Below, in pieces: positions 33,471-38,806 of a stretch of DNA of 38,806 nt. Source of the DNA: Spirulinaceae cyanobacterium SM2_1_0 (GTDB lineage: Bacteria; Cyanobacteriota; Cyanobacteriia; Cyanobacteriales; Spirulinaceae). The position numbers and the translations under genes were made by a program. Under the pieces are notes generated by a model. It was not told the DNA's origin. It did not search any database and saw nothing but the letters and a program-made list of their open reading frames with translations. Where the stretch lies: the NCBI GenBank assembly GCA_012031265.1, contig JAAUTY010000046.1, forward strand, positions 1-38,806. The letters run 5' to 3'. How positions within the stretch are numbered: the stretch's first letter is position 1; each line of letters begins with the position of its first letter.

Positions 33471-34304
33471 TTAGCTAAGGCCGTTGGTATCGGGTGGCTG
33501 AGGTGGGGGCTGATGCGGGGGAGGATCAAACCGACCAGAAATCAGGTCAGACATCGCCTCGGTCATCGATTTTGGATCCATGAAAACAATCTTAGAATTA
33601 TTGCTTTCACCGAGCTTTTCGTTCGCTTCTACATAGCGCTGTGTGACCAAAAAATTCAGGACATCTTGAGAATTGCTCTGGGTTTTCAGAGCATTTGCTA
33701 GCATCTCAATCGAGCGCACTGTGCCCTCGGTTTCTAGTAGAGTTGCCCGTTTCCGGCTCTCGGCTGCCCGCTCTTGTTCCAGGGATTCCATCACTGTTTT
33801 TGCGGGTGAGATTTCGCGGACTTCGACGCGCGTGACTTTGACGCCCCAGTTCGCTGTGGCTTCGTCGAGCTGTTGCAGTAGCGTTTGGTTGATGCGATAG
33901 CGTGATGAGTAAGTTTCCTCTAGCTCTAGCCGCCCGATCGCTGATCGCAAGGTAGTGACGACGAGGTTTTCAATTGCAGTCTTGATGTCCTCAACGACAT
34001 AGAATGTCTTTTCGAGGTCGATGATTTGCCAGTAGACTACCGCGTCGATTTTGAGTGAGACATTATCTTTGGTAATCGCACTCTGCGGCTCAATTCCTAG
34101 CACCTTTTCGCGGGTGGTTTCTTCAACCACAATTGAGTCCAGCACCGGCACGATGAAATTCAAGCCAGGATTGAGTTTTTTGTGGTACTGACCGAGGCGT
34201 TCGACCAGGGCTTCGTTACCTTCATTGATAATTTTCAGCGAGGCGAAGGCATAGCCGATGCTGCCTAACGCGAAGGTGATGGTGGCGTAGAACAGGGGTT
34301 CCAT
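33471..34304 (-). CDS. SPFH/band-7 (stomatin/paraslipin-like) membrane protein
   Basis: The 277-aa protein has one N-terminal membrane segment (about residues 5-22, FYATITFALGSIGYAFASL). The SPFH core follows, with ALVERLGQYHKKLNPGLNFIVPVLDSI, VETTREKVLGIEPQSAITKDNV, LRSAIGRLELEETYSSR and then VKVTRVEVREISPAKTVMESLEQERAAESRKRA. That is the stomatin/paraslipin branch, like Synechocystis slr1128. It probably forms large oligomers at the membrane; precise role unknown. The Pro-rich C-terminal tail (PPPHQPPPQPPDT) is a low-complexity extension. The ATG at 34304 fits the MEP start seen in relatives. Confidence 0.93.
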   Translation of the reverse strand: MEPLFYATITFALGSIGYAFASLKIINEGNEALVERLGQYHKKLNPGLNFIVPVLDSIVVEETTREKVLGIEPQSAITKDNVSLKIDAVVYWQIIDLEKTFYVVEDIKTAIENLVVTTLRSAIGRLELEETYSSRYRINQTLLQQLDEATANWGVKVTRVEVREISPAKTVMESLEQERAAESRKRATLLETEGTVRSIEMLANALKTQSNSQDVLNFLVTQRYVEANEKLGESNNSKIVFMDPKSMTEAMSDLISGRFDPPPHQPPPQPPDTNGLS

Positions 34305-34420
34305 GGGGCAGCCTCAGACAAGCGTTGAGGATAAAGGGTAGCGGGAGCATCTCCGATTGGTCACTAAATCCGGCTCCCAAGCTGGAAGCAGGACTGCTAA
34401 CTCCCCTCCGCCCCCCCACT

Positions 34421-34606
34421 GGGGCTACTGTGTATACACAAGTCCTGAAACCCTTGCAATTATTGGGTTTTGCCTTTTTGGCTTCGTTCCTACTTCTACA
34501 GCAGGTTTCGGGAGTCCAAAAACCTTATCCAGCCTGATTCTCACTTGGTTAGGTAGACCACAGTTCGGTCAGGAAGGATCTCAAGTTATGTGTACACGGT
34601 AGCCCC
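34421..34606. repeat. MITE-like element with 21-bp terminal inverted repeats
   Basis: GGGGCTACTGTGTATACACAA (34421-34441) is inverted at 34586-34606 with three mismatches, and the similarity continues outward as CCCCACTGGGG on both sides. ACT lies directly outside both ends and could be a short target duplication. The 186-bp element has no open frame of note. It sits in the 527-bp gap between the SPFH and SRPBCC genes; the remaining parts (34305-34420, 34607-34831) hold no gene I can support. Confidence 0.7.
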
Positions 34607-34831
34607 ACTGGGGAGAAGGGACTGGGGGATGTAGATGCGCAGCAGCTGCTCTCAGAGTGGGTGATCACAATGCCAAAGCAAGATGAACCCAAGGGGAGCG
34701 GGCTGAAACAACGTGGTGCGGGCAATTGTGTTAACTTTTTTAAAGAGGGTGATGTCCGCTAGCTCATTCTGGTTGTAGCACAGAGCGGCGTGATCGCCCG
34801 CCAGTGCCTTACCCTGCTCGCCTCTAATCCA

Positions 34832-35290
34832 ATGCCTTCTTGCCAGGTCTTTGAAAACGCGATTCACATTCGCGCCAGTGCGACGGCTGTTGAACGCTGC
34901 TTCACCGATCTGCAACTGATGCGGCGCTGGTTGCATCCGGCGCTCCGCTGCGAACCGGTCGGCGACTGGAGCACGGAGCTAGGGAGCCGGAGTCGTTTTT
35001 CGCTGCGACTGCCGCTGTTGCAGCCGACATTAGAAAATGCCGTTGGTGAGCGCGAGCCGGGCTTGGTGGTCTGGGAGTTTACTGGCTTTTTTCGGGGGCG
35101 CGATCGCTGGGAGTGCCAGCCGACGGCGGAAGGGACATTGCTGTTGAACCGCTTCGAGTTTGAGATCCCTAGTCCGCTGATCCGTTGGGGTTTCAAGACC
35201 TTTGCCGCCCGCTGGACACAGCAGGACATGAAGGCGCAACTGCGCCGCCTCAAGCGGGTTGCGGAAGAGATTCATCGCTTGCAAGCCTGA
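34832..35290 (+). CDS. SRPBCC (START/Bet v1-like) family protein
   Basis: From the ATG at 34832 the product is 152 residues. It begins CQVFENAIHIRASATAVERCFTDLQLMRRWLHP, a typical SRPBCC opening strand plus helix, followed by antiparallel strands (SRFSLRLPLL, LVVWEFTGFFRGRDRWECQP) and a long C-terminal helix (TQQDMKAQLRRLKRVAEEIHRLQA). The fold is a hydrophobic-ligand binding pocket used by many small regulatory or lipid-binding proteins; the ligand is unknown. The frame is open 14 codons upstream but the chosen Met has family-like sequence. Converges on the HTH-ClpN gene. Confidence 0.85.
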   Translation: MPSCQVFENAIHIRASATAVERCFTDLQLMRRWLHPALRCEPVGDWSTELGSRSRFSLRLPLLQPTLENAVGEREPGLVVWEFTGFFRGRDRWECQPTAEGTLLLNRFEFEIPSPLIRWGFKTFAARWTQQDMKAQLRRLKRVAEEIHRLQA

Positions 35291-35303
35291 GCGGCGGTGG
35301 ATT

Positions 35304-36170
35304 TTAGGCGCTGGGATCCTGTATGAGGAGTTGCTCGATCATCGCTTCGGGCGATCGCTCTAGGCTGGCAAGCAAATCTGCGACCGCACCCAAGCGGCGG
35401 TTCTGTTGTTGGCTGAGCTGCCACTCGCGGATCAGACCGAGAAGAATGTGTTCGGTGTTGACGAGTGGATGTCCGGAAGCGGTAGCCTCGTCCAGCGATA
35501 GCGACAGTACCAGGCGGGCGCGTGTGTCAAATTGCACGTCTTTGCGGGTTTGGCGGCTGGGGCCGAGGTGTGCTTGGATCACTTGGCGGGCGTGCTCTAG
35601 CTCCAGACCCCAGGTGCTGAGGGCGATCGCCGCTAAGCCGCTCCCCTCCGCCATCAGACCCAACAACATCTCCTCAGCCCCGATAAAGTTGCGCCCCAGC
35701 CGTAAATTCTCGCTGTGCGCCAACAGTAAGACTTGCATGGCTTTGCCGCTGAGTCGTTCGTAGATGGCTTGGTCGATCAGGCTCTCTAGGCTGAGGCGCT
35801 CGGGCTGGCGGGGCAGTAGCGACTCGGCCACATAGCGGCTGGTCTTTTCCGGAATCGTCTCCCAGGCGAAGATGGACTGGCGATCACAACATTCGACATA
35901 GACAAAGGCTAATAGTTGCTCGAGTGTCGCTACTTGCAGGTGGTACTCGGTGCCTTCAGGTGCGGGCTGGGTCAGCAGCCATTCGCGCTGGCGCAGCTTG
36001 TCGATGTGACGATCAATGGTCGAGCGGGGCAGGTTCAGCTTCGTTTGCAGCTCGCGCACAAGCATTCCGCGCGGATGCGCGGCAATCAGCAGCAGCAAGA
36101 TCTCCAAGCAAACCGTCGAACCCAAAACGCCGATGAGTTCTGCATACTGTGTCGTGGTATTGACTTTCAT
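35304..36170 (-). CDS. Winged-helix (ArsR/MarR-like) regulator fused to a Clp N-domain
   Basis: This 288-aa protein has two recognisable parts. Residues ~10-75 form a winged helix with a recognition helix in LNLPRSTIDRHIDKLRQREWLL, like ArsR/GntR-type regulators. Residues ~137-275 form a tandem Clp_N repeat: LSGKAMQVLLLAHSENLRLGRNFIGAEEMLLGLMAEG and then FDTRARLVLSLSLDEATASG with HPLVNTEHILLGLIREW. Clp_N domains normally cap ClpA/ClpC chaperones and bind substrates or adaptors, so this could be a DNA-binding factor that senses, or is controlled by, the Clp protease system. That link is inference. I chose the ATG at 36170 because the 55 upstream codons are not domain-like. No known regulon is evident. 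Confidence 0.85.
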   Translation of the reverse strand: MKVNTTTQYAELIGVLGSTVCLEILLLLIAAHPRGMLVRELQTKLNLPRSTIDRHIDKLRQREWLLTQPAPEGTEYHLQVATLEQLLAFVYVECCDRQSIFAWETIPEKTSRYVAESLLPRQPERLSLESLIDQAIYERLSGKAMQVLLLAHSENLRLGRNFIGAEEMLLGLMAEGSGLAAIALSTWGLELEHARQVIQAHLGPSRQTRKDVQFDTRARLVLSLSLDEATASGHPLVNTEHILLGLIREWQLSQQQNRRLGAVADLLASLERSPEAMIEQLLIQDPSA

Positions 36171-36527
36171 ACTGATAGCGGCAACGGCGCGAGCATGACA
36201 TCCATCCAGCACCCTGAAACAGCCCAATTGAGTCCGTGGGCGGCTGCTCCCCTGAGGCCAGTCTATAACAGCCCACCGCGAACAGTCATCGGTGAATTCG
36301 GCTCCGAGCAGCCAGGGTTGCTCAGCGACCCCCATAAAGCTTCAACATTAGTCCTTCTCCTGATTACAGCCAGATGTAAACCCTCCTCAGTCGAGAGCGA
36401 ATGGGCAACCGGCTGGCGGCGGGGCTTGAGCCTGTTGGAGTGGCAAAAAAATGGGACAGTAGCTTGGTGGCTGTTGTCCCAGTGTGCCGCGTTCAGCGGC
36501 CGCGGTAACGAGATCGACGCAAACTGA
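36171..36527. other. Intergenic region upstream of the HTH-ClpN gene
   Basis: The 357-bp stretch holds the presumed promoter of the HTH-ClpN gene and the terminator of hemH (36443-36480, minus strand). Frames crossing it have no family-like sequence or ribosome site. No repeat or RNA gene was recognised. Confidence 0.5.
36443..36480 (-). terminator. Intrinsic terminator downstream of hemH
   Basis: On the minus strand GGGACA (36480-36475) pairs with TGTCCC (36458-36453). An inner AGC/GCT pairing is also possible, and ATTTTTTT follows directly (36452-36445). It lies about 48 bases after the hemH stop and reads in the hemH direction. Confidence 0.82.
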
Positions 36528-37691
36528 CTAGAGAATCCCGACGAAGTGGAGCAATCCATTACCGCTGATCAGCTCAAAAACGAGCGCCAGGAAGCCGAGC
36601 ATCGCTAGGCGACCGTTCCACACTTCCGCCGTCGTCGTCAGGCCCCATTCCCAGCGCTCCGGCGGATAGATACGGACGCGCTTTTCGAGGCGAGTCACTT
36701 CGGCAAAGTGGCGGGGCGGCGCATGCAGCGCTTCGTGGGTCAGTGTCGCCAGCGCCTGAATGAAGCGGGGGTGGCGGTTGAGAGCCGGGACACGGGCGAA
36801 GTGCTCAATGCCAGCTTCTTCAGCGACTTCGCGGTACTCGATATCGATTTCTTGCAGGGTTTCAATATGCTCAGAAACGAAGCTGATCGGCACGACGAGA
36901 ATGCGCCGTACTCCTTGCGTGCCTAGTTCCGCGAGGGCGTCTTCGGTGTAGGGACGGAGCCATTCGACGGGACCGACACGGCTTTGGTAGGCGAGCGTGT
37001 GAGCATTGGCGCGATTCAGTGTTTGCATAATCAAGCGCGTGCAATCCTCGATCTCGCGCTGATAGGGATCGCCAGCCTCTTCCACATAGCTAACCGGGAC
37101 GCCGTGAGCGCTAAAAAAGATGTGCACGTCGTCAGGATTCTCAAACGTGTCCAACTCGACGCTGATGAGTTGCGCCATCGCTTGCAGGTAGTCCGGCTGC
37201 TGATACCAGGACGGGATCACCGTGTAGGGCTGCGCTTGCAGGGCGGGGTCTTCAGCCCAGAAGCTTGCGAGCAGGCGAAAGGAGGAACCGCTGGTGCTGA
37301 TCGAAAACTGCGGGTAGAGCGGCAGAATGACGAGACGTTCGGGGCGATCGCGCTTGATCTGGGCGAGCGCTTCCTCTGTGAATGGATGCCAGTAGCGCAT
37401 CCCGATATACACTTGGGCATCAATCCCCTGGGCAGCCAACTGCTGTGCCAAGTCAGCTCCCTGCTCTTCGGTGATGCGGCGCAGTGGTGAGCCACCGCCG
37501 ATCTGCCGATAGTTCTCGCGGGAACCGGGCGCACGCCGGGTCGAGATCAACCACGCTAGCGGCTTCTGCAACCAGGGAAAGGGCAGACGGATGATTTCGG
37601 GATCTGAGAACAGGTTGTAAAGAAATGGACGCACATCGTCCAGTTCATCAGGCCCGCCTAGATTGAGTAACAGTACGCCAACACGCCCCAT
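36528..37691 (-). CDS. hemH: Ferrochelatase with C-terminal chlorophyll-binding (CAB/Hlip) helix
   Basis: The 387-aa protein begins [24 protein letters not shown]. It carries RIWxFxxP-type metal chelatase motifs including [16 protein letters not shown], the active-site His region [19 protein letters not shown] and the conserved [20 protein letters not shown]. It inserts ferrous iron into protoporphyrin IX to make heme at the membrane. After about residue 325 a linker leads to [30 protein letters not shown], which holds the ENGRxAMxGF-type chlorophyll-binding motif. That single-helix extension is known in cyanobacterial (and plant FeCh II) ferrochelatases and binds chlorophyll and carotenoid. 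A terminator follows the gene. Confidence 0.97.
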   Translation of the reverse strand: MGRVGVLLLNLGGPDELDDVRPFLYNLFSDPEIIRLPFPWLQKPLAWLISTRRAPGSRENYRQIGGGSPLRRITEEQGADLAQQLAAQGIDAQVYIGMRYWHPFTEEALAQIKRDRPERLVILPLYPQFSISTSGSSFRLLASFWAEDPALQAQPYTVIPSWYQQPDYLQAMAQLISVELDTFENPDDVHIFFSAHGVPVSYVEEAGDPYQREIEDCTRLIMQTLNRANAHTLAYQSRVGPVEWLRPYTEDALAELGTQGVRRILVVPISFVSEHIETLQEIDIEYREVAEEAGIEHFARVPALNRHPRFIQALATLTHEALHAPPRHFAEVTRLEKRVRIYPPERWEWGLTTTAEVWNGRLAMLGFLALVFELISGNGLLHFVGIL

Positions 37692-37797
37692 ATCCAGAAC
37701 AAAATGATTTTGTCAAATCTTCAGATTCTTTACTAAGTTTAACAATACAAGCCCATTCGCCGCCCAAATCGGTGCGGACGGCAACACAACTTAACGT

Positions 37798-37814
37798 GGA
37801 GGTGACTTCTCTTG
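37798..37814 (+). promoter_or_regulatory. Ribosome binding site deciding a TTG start
   Basis: GGAGG at 37798-37802 lies nine bases before TTG at 37812, which opens the methyltransferase frame. No in-frame ATG is available near the conserved N-terminus, so the TTG start is favoured. Confidence 0.65.
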
Positions 37815-38435
37815 GCAACGATTCTACGCGACTGGAGTTACCGCTACCAGTGGCTCTACGACGCGATCGCCAATCTCTCGGCGCTAGCCGTCGGCGGTCA
37901 GACGCGCTTTCGCCAACTCGCCCTCCAGGGGCTGACGATCCGACCGGAAATGCGGGTGCTCGACCTCTGCTGCGGGGCGGGGCCGGTGACCCAGTTTCTC
38001 GTGCAGCGATCGCCGCAGGTCATCGGTCTCGATGCCTCACCCAAGGCGATTCAGCGCGCCCGTCAGGCGGTGCCAGAGGCCGAGTATGTCGAAGCCTTCG
38101 CCGAACAAACACCGTTTGCCGACCAGCACTTTGATCTCGTCCACACCAGCGTCGCCCTGCATGAAATGCGGCCGGAGCAGCGCCGCCAGATTCTGCGCGA
38201 AACCCATCGCATCCTAAAACCTGGCGGTGTGTTTACTTTGGTCGATTTTCATCCGCCCACGCTGCCGCTGTTGTGGCCGGGGCTGGCACTGTTTCTATGG
38301 CTGTTTGAAACACAGACGGCTTGGCAGTTGTTGCAGACCGATCTGGTCGCAGAGCTGGAAGCGGCTGGTTTTTCTCGCTGTGATCGCCAACTCCACGCGG
38401 GCGGCAGCCTGCAAGTGGTTCAGGCCTGGCGATGA
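37812..38435 (+). CDS. Class I SAM-dependent methyltransferase
   Basis: This 207-aa protein has a Rossmann methyltransferase fold: motif I MRVLDLCCGAGPVTQFL near residue 48, GLDASPKAIQRARQAVPEAE, motif IV FADQHFDLVHTSVALHEM and motif V/VI LKPGGVFTLVDFHPP. It resembles UbiE/COQ5-like enzymes of the Methyltransf_11 class, but the substrate (quinone, lipid or other) cannot be read. A hydrophobic stretch (PLLWPGLALFLWLFE) after the core could tie it to the membrane. It starts with TTG (MATILRDWSYRYQWLYDAIA) and is divergent from hemH across 120 bases. Confidence 0.9.
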   Translation: MATILRDWSYRYQWLYDAIANLSALAVGGQTRFRQLALQGLTIRPEMRVLDLCCGAGPVTQFLVQRSPQVIGLDASPKAIQRARQAVPEAEYVEAFAEQTPFADQHFDLVHTSVALHEMRPEQRRQILRETHRILKPGGVFTLVDFHPPTLPLLWPGLALFLWLFETQTAWQLLQTDLVAELEAAGFSRCDRQLHAGGSLQVVQAWR

Positions 38436-38750
38436 AGCTGGGATCTCTGGCTGGTAGACTCGCGATTGGCGAGAATGATGCGGGTTCCGAGTCGGTCACT
38501 TTTTCTGTGGTAATCTTGTTCTCATTATTGGCGCGCCAGGAGCGGCAACTTCGCCAACAACTACGGATGCAGTGACAATCGCAAAGGCGCACATTGACTG
38601 GAGATCTCCAGCCTTATGCGCGTCTCTGAGAAGCAAGTGGACTGCCAAAACTGACCGGACGTGAAGCGGCGATCGCCGTAGAGCAAAAACGTTTGGCAGT
38701 CTGAATCGCCCATCCGTTGTTGTAAACCTTATGAAACCCCTCACTGACTC
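38436..38750. other. Intergenic region near the window edge
   Basis: A 315-bp stretch without a supportable gene. Short frames on the minus strand are rich in Arg/Ser and look like shadows. A HIP1 site is present near 38670. It presumably holds the promoter of the gene that starts near the window end. Confidence 0.4.
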
Positions 38751-38806
38751 GTGCGTTCGCTGACCGCTGGTCTTGTCGGTATTATCGCTTTTGGCACAGT
38801 CGCCGG
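38751..38806 (+). CDS. Possible start of a gene cut by the window edge
   Basis: GTG at 38751 opens a frame reading MRSLTAGLVGIIAFGTVAG, which resembles the start of a signal peptide or first membrane helix. It has no obvious ribosome site, and an in-frame TGA lies two codons upstream, so the GTG would have to be the start. Only 18 codons are visible, so product and reality are uncertain. Confidence 0.3.
   Translation, partial: MRSLTAGLVGIIAFGTVA

Noticed and set aside
38496-38744. 82-residue minus-strand frame near the window end
   Set aside because: No family-like sequence, no ribosome site seen; likely chance in a gene-free stretch.
1-38806. Frequent GCGATCGC octamers as operators
   Set aside because: They are HIP1 repeats, a genome-wide feature of many cyanobacteria, found inside genes in all frames, so not site-specific operators.

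Overview
This window is chromosomal DNA from a cyanobacterium of moderately high GC. The octamer GCGATCGC (HIP1) and its close variants recur throughout. Photosynthesis genes mark the phylum: ndhM (NDH-1 subunit M), petM (cytochrome b6f subunit VII), a psb28-family gene, ferrochelatase with a C-terminal chlorophyll-binding (CAB/Hlip) helix, and dnaE ending in the N-half of the cyanobacterial split intein. The species cannot be fixed from the sequence alone.

Layout. 1-9.6 kb: a large TPR protein with a 55-aa basic protein behind it; then minus-strand genes for an EEP-family phosphatase/nuclease, an ABM-domain membrane protein and NdhM; a TIGR03943 membrane protein (+); then EI24-type membrane protein, secreted TPR protein, small conserved protein, TIGR01777/SulA-like epimerase, Psb28 and PetM (all -). 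10-18.7 kb: plus-strand gatA, an alpha/beta hydrolase, dnaE-N with intein, CsbD-like stress protein, an unrecognised polytopic membrane protein, an M20 amidohydrolase and endonuclease V (nfi). 18.9-24.3 kb: an RND efflux pump and its membrane-fusion protein (-), divergent from a MerR-family regulator with a clear dyad operator between them. 24.5-27.8 kb: a membrane protein, a FAD-linked oxidase and an AtzF C-terminal-like protein. 27.9-32.4 kb: a spermidine/putrescine-type ABC importer (ATPase, binding protein, two permeases). 32.4-38.8 kb: bisphosphate nucleotidase, SPFH/stomatin protein, SRPBCC protein, an HTH-ClpN fusion regulator, hemH and a methyltransferase.

Two things stand out beyond gene content. 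First, a 111-bp dispersed repeat bounded by CTAG and carrying short inverted ends occurs four times, always with its sense strand directed away from the 3' side of a gene or possible gene. In two cases its first bases supply the stop codon of that gene, and in one case the element appears to shape the ends of two convergent genes. Second, four genes (the TPR gene, psb28, dnaE and a membrane-protein gene) each need exactly one base added or removed in a short homopolymer to restore the expected protein. The shared error type, and the fact that dnaE is essential, point to sequencing error rather than four real lesions.

No rRNA, tRNA, CRISPR array, prophage or intact transposase gene was found. 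I did not find a clearly new multi-gene system. The best candidates for new biology are the 111-bp repeat, the HTH-ClpN fusion regulator, the MerR-controlled RND pump and a small Cys-Gly-Ser-Cys protein candidate.
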